64,000 bases of DNA from Cladosporium sp. IMV 00045. Taxonomy: Eukaryota > Ascomycota > Dothideomycetes > Cladosporiales > Cladosporiaceae. A model generated the notes under the pieces. The model made no database searches, was not told the origin of the DNA, and was given only the letters and a program-made list of their open reading frames with translations. Position 1 is the first letter of the stretch. The number at the start of each line of letters is the position of its first letter. This document shows positions 1-11,627 of this stretch, in pieces. The DNA lies in contig MSJI02000233.1 in the NCBI GenBank assembly GCA_001931905.2, forward strand, positions 32,680 through 96,679. The letters run 5' to 3'. The translations under genes and the position numbers were made by a program.

Positions 1-724
1 ACTGATATGGAGAAACGTGGGAGGAAGCTGGTTGTGGTTCAGCAGGCGTGGTGGGAGGACATTTCGACTGGGCTAAGCGTGGTTTGCGGCTTCGCTCACG
101 ACGGAAATGCTTGAATTATTCAGTGAGCAGTATATTATAGAGCTTCTGTAGCGAGAGGAATACATGAAACAATTTTCCATAAAATCTATCAACATTCTGT
201 ATCTCGCCGAACACCAACGGCCACTGGGCGTGGAGATTTTGCAATGCTGCTTGCGGGTGATCGATTGTCTTGCGCGATCGGGCGGCATGCGATGGCTTTT
301 GGGGAGATGCATGATCAAGGCTTATGAAGACATCTCCTTGCATCTCATCGTGACATAGGCGTACGAACGGTACTATCGGAGAACACCTTCTAAAAGAGCA
401 CAAGCCCATCCATCGAGAGACATGAGTTGAATATTGCTGACATGGCAGTGTCAGAAAATCGACACCATCCACGCGCCATTTGCATTCAGTGCAAACGAAG
501 CTCATGGTGACACTCCTGGTTCAGCTAGAACTCAAAAAGCAGTGTTGGCCCAGTCCGTGTGTGGTATCTTGTGATAAGATCTTGATGTGCCAACATGTTT
601 CTTGAAGCGAAGTCGATTCAGCTTTGCGATCGAGAGTGAAACATGATTTGGAATACTTTCATAGGCATCAGGAATGGATGATGTTGCCTTTATATCTGTA
701 CTATATCGGGACGGTTTCTGTAGT
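1..724. other. Intergenic, no supported gene
   Basis: Short open frames occur on both strands. None has a recognisable motif, and they overlap in conflicting frames. It is the 3' flank of the minus-strand gene that ends at 725. I see no RNA gene or repeat here. Confidence 0.5.
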
Positions 725-2086
725 CTAGATAATTCGGAGATCTTCTCCGCTTGCCAGCAACCACAACTTAGCCGCCTTCTTGAGCCTCCTTCGATGACCT
801 GGTGTTAGGCCTGCTGCCTTCCATTCCTCAATACTAGCCGCTCCCATTGATGCAAGATCATAACCGTCTATTTTCAACTGCTCCTGGGTCTGGTTCAACA
901 CAGCGGCCTCACCTTCCCACGCCTTCTGATCCTTACACCAATCGAAGAACATCCTCATCTGCTCCATTGAGCTATACTGTCGTTTCTGAGGCGACGGCAC
1001 ACGGATAGGACTCGAGATAGGCGGTTGATGCTCGCTTTGAATGCCTCCGAGGCCTGTACCAATATTGATGTTGATGTTGATAGGCCCGTGTTGCTGATGC
1101 TGCTGCAGGTTCTTGGTACGACCACCGGAGCCGCGAGCAGCCTTCTGGATCTGCATCTGCTGGCACATCACAATGGAAGGTTCGTCTACGCCAAGGGTGC
1201 CCTCTTTGATCGCTTTAGCCCATGCCGTCAAGATTGAGGGATAGACAGGCAGGTGGAAGGTCGGATCGTCACGAACAGCGTAAAAACAGAGGCCTCCGGT
1301 GTAATTAGGGCATGCCTTCGATTTGCAGGCCCAGCGCTGCGTCAACAAGGTGGTGGTATCAAGATCTAACGGCAATGCAGCGAGTTGACGGCTCGTGGCC
1401 GTAGCCCCTTGGCGCGGTGCCACTATCCCTCGTGCAGGCATAGTATTCGTCGTGACGGTGGTGTCAAAAACCGACGCGATCACCTTGATAGTGAGCTCCT
1501 TGCGGCCGTCGGCGTGCCACGCCTTCAAACGATCCATGAGGACTGGATAATCGTCGAGAACACCAGTTATCCAGTCATCCTTCGCACGGCCTTTGTAGCC
1601 GGCCATGACACGCGTGCGCACGAGCTGGTACCGGCCAGCTAGGCTATCATCTATCCATTTGGTGACTTCGTTAACTGCTAATTGAGGCTCCGCAGCGACG
1701 TCAAACACGCGAATTTTATCCAGAAGCGACTCCTTACGGCAGACCATGCTCCATAGAGCATGATACATGCACGGCTGAGGCGGTGAGGGCGTAGGAGCCG
1801 GAGCATCCTCAGCAGGTGCATCAAAGCGTGCTGGTAGTATTGATTTGGTAGCAACCTTCGCTGATCGACGTGCAGGTTTGCGCACGCGCACGCGCACGCG
1901 GCTGTCAGCATGCTTCAATGCCTTTAGGACGTCCTTCTCCTTATCCTTCTGGACCACCTGCTTCACCGGCCTCTTTGGCGGATGCCTGACAGGCTGAGAT
2001 GCCTCCGGCGAGGGTGATGGTCGACGCGTCGGTTTACGCGTGCGACAAGGCCTCGAGACGCTCGCAGGCACGTCGGATGACCCCAT
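725..2086 (-). CDS. Unknown fungal protein, SAM-like C-terminus
   Basis: Single-exon frame of 453 residues with a true ATG at 2086. I do not recognise a named family. The N-terminal ~90 residues are very basic and proline-rich, with an Arg-Val run coded by a CG-rich microsatellite near 1870-1893, so nuclear localisation is plausible. The middle has a cysteine cluster (CKSKACPNYTGGLC) followed by a segment with WAKAIKEGTLG. A Gln/Asn/Ile-rich low-complexity stretch follows. The last ~70 residues (GYDLASMG, then EEWKAAGLTPGHRRRLKKA) resemble a sterile-alpha-motif-like helical domain that ends in a basic helix. I have an impression that proteins of this layout are common and lineage-expanded in filamentous ascomycetes, but could not check it. 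A DNA- or RNA-binding role is only an inference. Gene status is fairly secure, function unknown. Confidence 0.7.
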   Translation of the reverse strand: MGSSDVPASVSRPCRTRKPTRRPSPSPEASQPVRHPPKRPVKQVVQKDKEKDVLKALKHADSRVRVRVRKPARRSAKVATKSILPARFDAPAEDAPAPTPSPPQPCMYHALWSMVCRKESLLDKIRVFDVAAEPQLAVNEVTKWIDDSLAGRYQLVRTRVMAGYKGRAKDDWITGVLDDYPVLMDRLKAWHADGRKELTIKVIASVFDTTVTTNTMPARGIVAPRQGATATSRQLAALPLDLDTTTLLTQRWACKSKACPNYTGGLCFYAVRDDPTFHLPVYPSILTAWAKAIKEGTLGVDEPSIVMCQQMQIQKAARGSGGRTKNLQQHQQHGPINININIGTGLGGIQSEHQPPISSPIRVPSPQKRQYSSMEQMRMFFDWCKDQKAWEGEAAVLNQTQEQLKIDGYDLASMGAASIEEWKAAGLTPGHRRRLKKAAKLWLLASGEDLRII

Positions 2087-2415
2087 GGAGGCTTCAAAAA
2101 CAAGCGATTAGATCAACAAAACCTCAATTTGGCTATACCACTGCAAAAACGATGACACAATTTGAATAAGGGGGTGGATACTGGATAGTCAGCGTTGTTT
2201 TCCACTTTTTGGTGACGCGCGCACCAAGAAGCGGAAAGTCCCGCCGAAAAAGCGATGATTACGCATGGATGTATAAACTTCGTTCTGATCGTTAACCGGT
2301 GTCTTCGGCGTCTTGCTAAAAATGTCCTCGAGTGGCGCAGAGTTTGCTTCTTGGTATGTGGGTGTAATGCTATTGGAGTTCGTGGTCTCAATGATTAAAC
2401 GGTCAGAACAAACAC

Positions 2416-4564
2416 TTATGTTTGTTTCTGTTGCTGGTCCTCCCAAACACACCTCTCGCACTGGCAGTCACCACCCAGGGCGCCACGAGCCCACTCCCTC
2501 CGCTCCTGCACCGGCAAGTCCAAATCACAATAATGGTTCAGAATTTCTTCGCCTTGCTTGAGGCCGGGTGCATTGACAGTCTTCTTCCCGTCCTTGCCCT
2601 GCCACTCGGCGCGCTTTTCTCTGGTCGACATCTTGATACTGCCACCCCATACCCAAGTCACAGTCGGGTCACACGAGTGGTTCGCCAGACACCACATTGG
2701 GTGGACCGCACACACGTCCGGGCCTCGGGCTACAGAACCACCAGAGCCGGACAGTCGAGCCGAAGCTGTACCCCTGAACTTGGAGAAGAGTGTGTTGAAG
2801 ACCCAGACGTCGTACTGCGGGTTGGCGAAGATGTCGATGTCCATCTTCTCGAGCATGTGGAATGGCAAGCTGATGTTGTACTCAAATTGAAAAGGCAAAG
2901 AGCGCGGGAGGCCGGCGAATGCTGTGTTCCTGTCGGCGACGTCGGGCCTGCGGAAGTTTTCCTCAACGTTTGTCGAATGGAAATCACCCCAAATGTATTT
3001 GATCTCCTGCAGATCCAGAGGATGACAGCCACGGGTCTCTGCCAATGCGAAGCAACGGAGAAGGAGCAATGAGTACAGAGAGTCGGCTGATTTGCTAGGC
3101 TCGGGATCCTTGAGGATGGACTCTGCGTCTGTTTCACACACAGCAGGGTGGTAATTTTCCATAGCGGCATCATGGCAGGCTTGGCTGCAGAAGACAACCT
3201 CGCAAGCAGCGCAGGCAGCGACTGCGTCTCTGTCAGCGCTCTTCAGATCGGGAATATCAGAGCTACAAGCATCGCAGAGCATGTCTTGCAGACGATTGTT
3301 GACCGTGAGCAAAGAGGTCTCGTCAAGTACCACTCGACCCGGTGGAACATCCTCCCTGGCAAAAACGCCAAGTTGCTTGGAGATGCCGGTGACGGAAGTG
3401 CCAGTCAATGCAGGCAATTCGACAGCTTTCACTTCAAACTTGGGAGCGACCTCGTTCATCATCTCATTGATCTCCTCGACCTCGGCAAACCGATCAGGCT
3501 CGTACTCGCTCCAGGGGTACACTTCACGCCTGACCAGAGAAGCCGATGGCCAGCCAGAAGGAACCTTCTCATCGTCGTACACGTCCTTCAATGGCTTTCC
3601 AAAGCGCGCCTCGACAAGCTCGATGAGAGTTTGATCGAGTTCCACGAAAGAGTCGTCGTACTTGTACCTTTGGAGTCCCTTCTCCATGTAAAGGCCGGCA
3701 GCAGAAAGATCGCCGCACAACATGAGTGACTTGATGAGAGTTTTGTAGCTGTACAGATGTTAGCCAATTGTCTGCATGGTCCAATGAATGCTGAATTGCT
3801 GGTGACGCACATAGCTCTTTGGTAAAAGTTCTCACACCAAGCCATGAGAGTTTCATAATCGTCTTCAATGATCGGCTCATCAGGCGGAGAGATATCGGCA
3901 TCAGTCAAATAGCGTTCCGGATCGTTCTCGAGCGCCCTTTCCATTGCGAGTAGCCGCGTCTCTGCCGGGATCCGCGAGACAACCTGGGCGAAGACCTCGA
4001 AAGCCTGCTCGTGATATTCGTCACTGTCATCGCGAACAGCGTCTGTAAGTAGCAGAGCCTTGTAAGCAGATCCTGCCGCAAGGTCGGGATATCCTAGGAG
4101 AAGATAGACGGAGGCCAATTCCAGATAAACGAGCAAGCAGTACGGCTGCTCCTCGACCAGATTGAAAAGCTCAGAGAGGGCAATGAGAAGTTGTCTGAAG
4201 TCATCGTTCTGGATCTGTTTTAAGATGTAAGTATGCTGTAAAAAGGATTCAGTATCAAAAAACGAACCTCTGGGTATTTCTGCAAGGCCTCGGCGTCGCT
4301 GAGGGAATTCCATGTTTCCCAATCGACAGGCTCACTGACAACCTTGGAAACGACCTGGAACACGTGATGCTTCAGCGTGCCACGAGCTTCCTCTGGGACC
4401 TGCGGTGTGTCTCCCAGGGATGCAGGCTCGTGTGTCGATTTTGTTTCATGGTCTGCAACGGGCTTTTTAGGCAGGTTTCCAGACAGTTTGTACGATGCCA
4501 AAGTGGCATTGAGTCTTGCCAAAGCGTCATCGACCCCCTGAACGGAAGCCTTGTATTCGTCCAT
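2416..4564 (-). CDS. TPR / SET-MYND domain protein
   Basis: Spliced gene of three exons (4564-4268, 4214-3811, 3748-2416), about 677 residues. Introns 4215-4267 and 3749-3810 have GT-AG ends and restore the frame. The middle has helical repeats of TPR type (around LFNLVEEQPYCLLVYLELAS and the following segments). The C-terminal half has a split SET domain: an N-SET segment (GVFAREDVPPGRVVL), a MYND-like zinc cluster of paired cysteines (CDAC, CAAC, CSQAC), the SET signature NHSCDP, EILNHYCDL, and a post-SET cysteine cluster (CQCERC). This is the SMYD-like layout, so protein lysine methylation in nucleus or cytosol is expected, substrate unknown. Start choice: ATG at 4564 is conservative. An in-frame ATG at 4651 also exists, and a possible GTGAGT...CAG 5' intron lies between the two. 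Confidence 0.85.
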
Positions 4565-7177
4565 GCTCTCACGTTGGGCAGCGACTCTCTGAGGTAGTGG
4601 TGTTGATGATCCGGAGCAGTTTCCCGTCTTTGCTGGCCGACTCACAGCCATGTGCGCAAGCGAAGTCAAAATTTTGTCTCACGAACTTCCGATGCTTCGC
4701 CGAAGTTGTCCAACTGCAGGCGGCAAGGCTGAGGCGGCGCAGGAGAAACAAGTCACAGCCACGCGATTTGTTACGCCACATGATCTAGATACGCGCCGTC
4801 TGTGCAGCAACAAAATCGCCTTGATACGATCTTTGATCTTGCAAGGGAGGAGATCCCTTTGTGGCTATGTGGCTGCCACTGGTGCCGCATTTTACTCGAT
4901 CATAACCGCCACGGCGACGGTTTCAGGTCCGCGATCACTCGATGAAGAACATGGAATCTTTTTTCATTCCCATATTTAAGTCCCCATGTCACTCTGTCAA
5001 CATCATCATCTTGCGCAATCATCAGACTCCTCATGACGCAGCCCTCGGCTTCCGTTTGCTCTCAAGAACACGTCTCTGACATCTCACGCGGCGATGACGA
5101 TGGCAGCATCCTCAACAATAGATATCTTCCCGGAGACACATGGTGCCCAGGGGTTCATTGGAGATCTCCGCATCGCCAGGATCATCTTCGATGAAGAGAG
5201 TCACGCCACTCTCTTTAGTACCAAGACCAGTTCGAGACTCACACTCGCCCACAGCCTTGATATGATCGCGATGCATCGGACCAAATCGAAAGCAATCCTA
5301 CTTCAATATCATCCAAGACATTGATAGCATGGCACAACATGATCTCGGTTCATCCTAAGACTGCACTTTGTTAATACACACTAAACAGCAGGAAGACAAG
5401 AGCGCATCTACCGATAGATCAATGAACGCAAGAGTTCTTCGGGAGATTAAGAAGATGACCGCTAATATTTCCCAAAAAGGATTCGTACAGATGACGGGGT
5501 TTTGATGGTGATGCTGTCGGAAGTAACGCTGGCGCTACCCTCAGTACACGTCATATAACTAATCATCGGCTCCCACCTTGCTGGCGGATTCAGGTTCCGA
5601 TCACATAAACTGCATTATTGTTGCGAAGGCGACGCCAGATCCCAGCTGCAGTATCATCACAGATCGCACGCCCAACGCCTGCAAGTCCAAAACGTGCGCG
5701 ATATCTCATCTTTGATCCTGCTGCACCATCGGCACGATGAGTGTTACTTACCGCCATCCGTCCTGTTCGTTGAACTACAGTCTCTCCACAAACTTCTCGA
5801 TCTTCGATGATACACGCTGTCTGCGGTGCATCGCGGCACATTCTATGCATCGCAGACAGCGTGTATCACCGATGTCGACGACCCGATGCATCGACGCGTA
5901 GAACACAGGGGCGGTTTGAAGGCACGGCAAGGAGATCGAAACAGCGTGTCGATGGCCACGGTGCATACCAAAGAGACACGGAAGTCGAACTTTCGTCACG
6001 AAGAGGATAACGCGTCCGCCAAGTTATGGGCGCCAGAACATGTGTTCTAACGAGTGGCTAGGAGGTATCTCACGAATGAGACAATTTCAAGGTACCTTTC
6101 CCAAGGCTGCCAACTCTCTCTCGCAAAAAAAAAAAGGCACCACACAGTCAGAGGTCAATTCCATGCTATCTACAAAATCCTCCTGCATCGCGATCAAAAA
6201 CCCCGTCTGGCGCACTTAGTACCCAAGATCAAGACGCGCCACGAAGAGTGCATTTAGAGCATATGGCGTCACGATCGGTTTTGGCCGTTGTCATCGGAAG
6301 GAAAAAGTAAGTCGGGAGAGGGGGGAGGTTATCAGCCGCCTCGCGCTGGTCAGGCAACCGCGCTGCCGCATAGCTCTCGAAGTTTTTTTTGCAAGGTCGA
6401 GGGGTGGGGAGAGGGGGTAGACGGACGAAGCACCGGTGGTAAAAGTATCAAAACGGGGCAGTAGTGGTTTTTTTCTTTTTGAAGAGAGGGGGCTGTCTTT
6501 TGCTGGAACTTTTTCATGCGCGCATCGACGATCACGCGCTTGATCTGCACCGATCCCCAGCTTTTGGTGCGAAGTCGGTCTTGCGGGCGCAAGCGCAAAC
6601 CACGAGCCAGTGCAGGGTACAGACTGGGGAGGCGGCCGTCTTTCTGAATGATTGATGATGATAATGCAAGGCAGTGATTTATGAGTGATGCATGTCATGA
6701 AGGTTGTTTCAATCGTGGTAGTTACAGTTCTATCGCTCAATTCTATTGGGGTATCTTCGTACTCGCATCATAAAATCGTCAAGGAAGACTTGCCTATTGT
6801 CCCGCAATAGATGCCTTCCCTGTCGTCAAATTAGATATCGTTTGGAAACTCCTCCTCCGCCGTCGTATGAGCGATGGGACATCGCCATGCCTCTTCGGAT
6901 CATGTGAGTAATTCGCTGGACCAGCCAGCTTTCCCCATTTCCGAGTTGCGTGTCGTGATCGTTTGAATTTGGGTTCATGGAACCTTAAAAGCCTCGTTCC
7001 CGACATTGACGCCCAGTATTGTCTCCAGTAAAGATGGTTTGCTTGCAACGCCGTTGCAATAGCGATAATGATTTATCGCGTGTGACTGCTTCTGGCGTGC
7101 GGGGTGTGCGGGCGTCCGACTTGCTTGACAACGTTGCCAATGGAAGTGGCTCACGTGTGGTGATGTTTGAGATTGAC
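4565..7177. other. Long intergenic tract
   Basis: About 2.6 kb with no gene that I can support. A TATA-like TATTTAAG at about 4974 precedes a CA-rich leader and a 53-codon open frame (5033-5194) of unknown nature. A strong hairpin lies at 5808-5868 (separate entry). An 11-base A run lies near 6126. Frames at 6291-6740 overlap on both strands and look like chance. Confidence 0.5.
5808..5868. repeat. Perfect-arm hairpin (inverted repeat)
   Basis: The 18-base arm 5808-5825 is the exact reverse complement of 5851-5868 (CGCAGACAGCGTGTATCA). The pairing continues inward for six more positions with a single G-T pair, leaving a 13-base loop. It lies in a gene-free tract. It could be a folded-back remnant of a small inverted-repeat element or a structured transcript. 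Confidence 0.85.
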
Positions 7178-7238
7178 GATGCTGGTTCCATCCAGAAGGC
7201 TGGGACGGGTCCACATTCGTCCAGAGTGTGAAGCGAGC

Positions 7239-7511
7239 TCAGCGCTTGAAGCCAACCATGGCGGCACATCGCGAGCAGTAGTAGAGGTTCAGGCCATATT
7301 GGACCATGTTGGACTTGCCGGTCTTGATGTCGATGCTGGGTGTTCGGTGGCAACGGGAACACCTGGCGAGGTCTGGCGACGAGTAGATGTCGTACATGCT
7401 TCCTGTTGATGAAGAGCTGGACGCGGAAGAGTTCGAGTCGTCACTGGTGACATGCAAGACGTTTTGCTGGGGGTGAGGTTGGGGCCTTTGCTTCGGTGCG
7501 TAGGCAGACAT
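7239..7511 (-). CDS. Small zinc-ribbon protein, copy 1
   Basis: Single-exon protein of 90 residues. The N-terminal 45 residues are Pro/Gln- and Ser-rich and likely disordered. The C-terminal half has two CxxC knuckles about 28 residues apart (CSRCHRTPSID and YYCSRCAAMVG), the arrangement of a zinc ribbon. Proteins of this size and C-terminal motif are, as I recall, conserved and uncharacterised in filamentous ascomycetes, so this is probably a real gene. No enzymatic role can be inferred. A nucleic-acid or protein-binding zinc module is the simplest guess. The second copy at 11628-11900 differs at 6 of 270 coding bases, four of them silent. That is clearly less than the flanking DNA and indicates selection on the protein. 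Confidence 0.8.
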   Translation of the reverse strand: MSAYAPKQRPQPHPQQNVLHVTSDDSNSSASSSSSTGSMYDIYSSPDLARCSRCHRTPSIDIKTGKSNMVQYGLNLYYCSRCAAMVGFKR

Positions 7512-10358
7512 GCCCGGGGGAAATTGCAGGTGTACGTCGAGGTTTGATATGTGATAGAGCTTATCCTCTTGCAGGCCAGACGTATAGTACCGATAGCAGG
7601 TCGATTGACCCTTGTCTCAAGAGACGTCGAGCGAGAAAGTCGTGAATGCGTTTGTATCGAGTTGGAGAGCAAAACAGGACGAGCCAGGCGAGCTGAGGCG
7701 GCCATGGCAGGCTTTGTATAAACGGCATGCATCGAGGATCGCAGTACCAGGACGAGTAGACGGGCTGCTTGCATCGAGATTTTTGCCTTTGCGGCAGGGC
7801 CAGCGCGGGCGTTTAGGTTGGGTCTCTGATTGCTAGCGTCAGTCGTAGTGAGTTGACAGCTCCCAGGAGGCATCCACGGCATCTTGGTCACGCTTGGCCC
7901 CATCGTCCCTTGGTCTGGTGGCCTCACAAACCCTGTAGCGCTGGTTGTGCAGCCAGAAAGACTTCCGTGTCGGCCCTCGATGCTCCTCTGTGAGTCGATG
8001 TCGCCTTGCCATTTGCTGTCGGCCACCTCCTCCGACCAAGCGACTTTCCCCTCGTCGCCATCAATCGCCATCAAATCTCTGAATCCGCGCCCGCCCGCCC
8101 AAGCCCGCGGATCAACCCAAGTCGCCACATACAACCGTTTGCATCTCTGATCCGCTGCCTTCATCTCTGCGATCCTGTGCCTTGTCCACGCTTCATCTAC
8201 ACGATCTATCTTCCGGACCCGCCCGCAGCGCCTGGTTCGGAAAATTTCTTTGCTCTGCCATCGAGGTCCATCGCATCGACACGCCCATGTGTAGATCCGA
8301 TGTCGCCCTCTCTCCGTGTCACACATTTAAAGGGTATACGCAAGACCCGTCGACGTGGACGTGCTGACGCACCAGGTCATGGTTTAATTACAGCCGTCGC
8401 AGCTTGCAGTCTCTGCAAAAGCCTACCGCACCAGCGCGTCCAGTCTCCTTTGGCGCCAGAGAAGCTCAGCAAGGTCATCCCTTTTACCCGTGTCGCAGCA
8501 TAACTCGGCCCGTCCTGCTGATACTTCAACTTCTTGCCTGTCATGAGACCGGAAGGATTGTTGTTGTGAACCTAGACGAGCCACCTCGAAAACCCCATCG
8601 GCATCGGGATTGGTGACTCCAGCTCACAGCCGCGCGATTGCGCCCCGCCGATAAGGTCGGTGGCGTGCGGGCCGGGCCCTCGAAACGGCCATGCACGCAA
8701 GAGAATCTAGACTCTTCCAAACAGTTGTTTAACCATTGGGAGCGTTGTGGACTTCTGGCACTTGACACAGGGCTCCAACATTGGTATGGCATCGTCATAC
8801 CTTGCAGGTCTCAGCTAAACAACAAAGGCATTCGAGGCGGTCTTCAATGTCAGGACGGAAGTCTTCCACTCGCGATCGATGGAACCATTTCGGTTGTCGA
8901 CAAGGAATCCTCTTCGATTGTTGGTCGAGATGGAAGGCGCCCTGGGCTGTTCCAGACTGAACGATGTTGCGCCTGGCGGCTTCTCAACTACGAGACAATC
9001 TGGATCTCTATCTTTACACGCGCCTTTTTCGTCGGAAGGAAGGGCAACATTAAGCGTTGCTAAGCCTTACAGCTGGAAGCAATGAAATGTCTAAGCCCAC
9101 CTTGATGTGGTGTCCGGGCATCGAAACACTGGATTAATATAATCCAAACTCTATGCCCTGATGCTTCACACTGGCCGTCTGGTGGCGCTGATATAACCCC
9201 TCCCCTCAAGAGACCCGACACTTCCAAGCCTCGCCGTCCATACGGGCCGTCATTCGGCGATGTGGTTTCTAGGACAACAAAAGGCGTCGCAATAGTAATG
9301 GTCTGGGCCGACGAACGCCGTACATCACATCGCGGCCTTTGTTCTGCGACCTGTCACAGGAACGCTTCCAGGGTCCCACCAAATGTCGAGGGCATACTAG
9401 GCGTTGTCTAGACCTCCAATTTGACAACCGTCTAGAAAGACCTCAAACGACCTCAAAGGCTCGCCAGACCAGCGCATGAGTTTCGTCTCCAATCCGCCGC
9501 ATCACAACAATGTCGGTCGTCCGCCGTGCACGCTGCATCGTCGAAGTCTCCATCGGCTACATTCACCTTACTTCAAGCTCTCAAGATAGCTTTTACCACT
9601 GACAGCTCACATGTGTAGCTCTCTATCATGACCTTTCTGCAAGCTTATAGCCACCACCGGTCCCATCACACGCCGAAAGATTTCTTGGCCTCTTCTTGGC
9701 CTCAACACCCAAGCCATCTTCGTTACCACCATCAATCGAGAGACTTCACCATCCTTGATTGCTGGCGTTGTTCTAGCAACCTTGCTTGCCACGACCAAGT
9801 TGGTGCCGATCGACTGCCTTGTGACCTGGAATCTTTGGGGCTGCAGTGATGGAGGGCGCAGACTTCTCGTGTTGCACCCTCAACTGGTCGTATTCATTCT
9901 TGCTCAGCCCCGATGGTATATTTCAGTCTCGATTGCAAGCTGTACGGCAATGAATCTAGTCCAAAAGGTCGAGACCAGCATATAATCATGCCCATGTACT
10001 GCAGGGAGTGACACTGCTACAACCGCACAACGCATATATCAACCAGATTCCAAACTCTGCATTCCTCCTTCCATGTCTCTGCTTCTCAAACCCAAACCAA
10101 CACTCTGATCGTCAGTACAACAGCTGAAGATCCATGCAAGGATGGCAAAGTCTCCAAAATGCGATCCCGGACGCAGAAGGAGCGCTCTCCGAATGTACTG
10201 TACTCATGTTTCATCCATGCAGGCAACGATACGCGCGTGACCAGAAGTCTACTGTCAGTTCGTTCGATGTACTTCGGCTTTCGCTGGCGCATGCCCCCGC
10301 CGAGGAAAAATTTTAAAGGAATATATGCGTTCAATCTGGTGAAAAAACATCTCCAATT
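7512..10358. other. Non-coding part of repeat copy 1
   Basis: About 2.8 kb between the zinc-ribbon gene and the tRNA. Open frames exist (for example 8541-8798 minus and 9628-9849 plus) and some recur in copy 2. Differences between the copies there mostly change residues, so I see no protein-level constraint. No domain is recognisable. Confidence 0.55.
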
Positions 10359-10439
10359 GGCGAAGTAGCAAAGTGGTTACTGCGATTGACTAGAAATCAA
10401 TTCCCTTCGGGGGCGTAGGTTCGAATCCTGCCTTCGTCG
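10359..10439 (+). tRNA. tRNA-Ser (AGA), copy 1
   Basis: 81-nt cloverleaf. Acceptor GGCGAAG pairs with CTTCGTC, with one G-U. The D arm is bounded by GCA/TGC. The anticodon stem ATTGA/TCAAT carries the loop CTAGAAA, giving anticodon AGA. A long class-II variable arm (around TCCCTTCGGGGG) and the T arm GTAGG-TTCGAAT-CCTGC complete it. Internal A box TAGCAAAGTGG and B box GGTTCGAATCC are intact. A T-rich stretch follows. No intron. Confidence 0.93.
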
Positions 10440-11339
10440 GAGACGTTTCTCTTTTGCATTTTGGAGTGGTTCTTTTGGTCGTCTTGTTGATCGTATCCGA
10501 TCCTGACCCTGGGCGTTTGGAGCTGCTGGATATTTGGTTGTTAACGGAATTTTGCATTTCGAATCGAAAGGCGTCTGCATTCCTATTACTTTGACAACTT
10601 TCCTAGTAATAGCCAGAAGAGAGACAGCTCTTGTCTTCGTTCCAGTAACATCGTTCTTGATTGTTATAGTTGTGTCATTTCGGTTTTCGTGGAAATGGCA
10701 CGCGCCTTCTCAAAATCTTGGCTCACTCCAAGTCATCTCCTGCAAACACTCTTCTCTCAAGTTACGATCTTCCACTCCAGAGCTACACTGTCGTGACGAA
10801 CCATCCATGGAAATAACAATTCGCTGCGAGTTCTGTCCGACGGGGTGTCGGATTCGACGCTTCACATAGTCTACCTCGGTGATTCTAATGGAACAACATA
10901 TCCTTGGAAAGGTTTGCCTCGTTGTCATTGTAGTCGCTACTTGTCATGGATGAGATCAAACGATATTGGATGACGCTGATGCGAGAGGTTGCACGTTCTG
11001 ACTGCTACGACTGGTGGGTAACGAAGAAGGGGTGTCCGTTTGCCTTCTTAACAATTTGTTCTTTCTGCAACTGGGGATGTACAGATCAGAGTACAGGCCC
11101 GTCGCTTGTGCCCTCCCACTCGAGAGCATGACGATTACTACGGGAGCTGGAGGACATATCTTCATCAAGAATTTCTCAGTCGCCTGGGCAGCATCCGTGA
11201 ATTTCCTGCTCTATTCCGCGACACAAGAGGTATCCAATATCTTTCCCAAGCTTGCTTCCACCACTCTTCAACTTGCTCTCTTCTCCCGTCACCTCGCGAC
11301 AGCGCCACAAGATGTACAGATGAAAAATCAAAAGACCTG

Positions 11340-11468
11340 TCAGACATACCGCCAAACCCTCCCAAACACAGCCGGCCGAAGCCAGACACCATGATGGGCT
11401 GAGATCATCGCCACGCGACCGAAGTCGCGCACGTCGGCATCACTCTTGGGCTCGGGGCATCGGCTCAT
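11340..11468 (-). CDS. Possible 42-residue ORF, copy 1
   Basis: ATG at 11468, stop at 11340. The product includes RCPEPKSDADVRDFGRVAM and ends WRYV. It lies in the 207-bp tail of the repeat that is almost identical between copies, with only two substitutions (one silent, one Ala/Val). It could be the last exon of a gene whose upstream part lies outside the unit; GTGAGT donor and CTGCAG acceptor-like sites occur upstream of copy 2. No family recognised; weak call. Confidence 0.25.
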   Translation of the reverse strand: MSRCPEPKSDADVRDFGRVAMISAHHGVWLRPAVFGRVWRYV

Positions 11469-11546
11469 CAGCCAGGTTGGAGTCTGTGGCTCATGTAGAG
11501 AACACAGTTATGGACGTTTACTATAGAAATGATTCTATGAAGTCTG

Positions 11547-11566
11547 NNNNNNNNNNNNNNNNNNNN
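11547..11566. other. Assembly gap (20 N) at repeat junction
   Basis: Twenty N. The last base before it is the end of repeat copy 1, and the first base after it is the start of copy 2. The true length is unknown. Confidence 0.99.
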
Positions 11567-11627
11567 GATGCTGGTTCCATCCAGAAGGCTGGGACGGGTC
11601 CACATTCGTCCAGAGTGTGAAGCGAGC

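Larger units (their letters stand above)
7178..11546. repeat. Tandem 4.4-kb repeat, copy 1
   Basis: Begins GATGCTGGTTCC at 7178 and ends ATGAAGTCTG at 11546, immediately before the N gap. The same sequence recurs at 11567-15864 in the same orientation. The copies differ by scattered substitutions and small indels, by eye about 6-8% in non-coding parts. Sequence left of 7178 and right of 15864 is unique. Contents: zinc-ribbon gene, tRNA-Ser and long non-coding sequence. It could be a true tandem duplication, or two haplotypes or homeologs placed side by side by the assembler. Confidence 0.95.

Noticed and set aside
725..2086. Transposase or other mobile-element protein
   Set aside because: No catalytic triad, reverse transcriptase or integrase motif, and no terminal repeats noticed around it.
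7289..8326. 345-codon minus-strand frame overlapping the zinc-ribbon gene
   Set aside because: Not preserved in repeat copy 2, where frames break and substitutions do not respect it.
9655..9920. Plus-strand frame with a hydrophobic segment (SLIAGVVLATLLATTKLVP) in copy 1
   Set aside because: Codon comparison with copy 2 shows about fifteen residue-changing codons against four silent; it behaves as neutral DNA.
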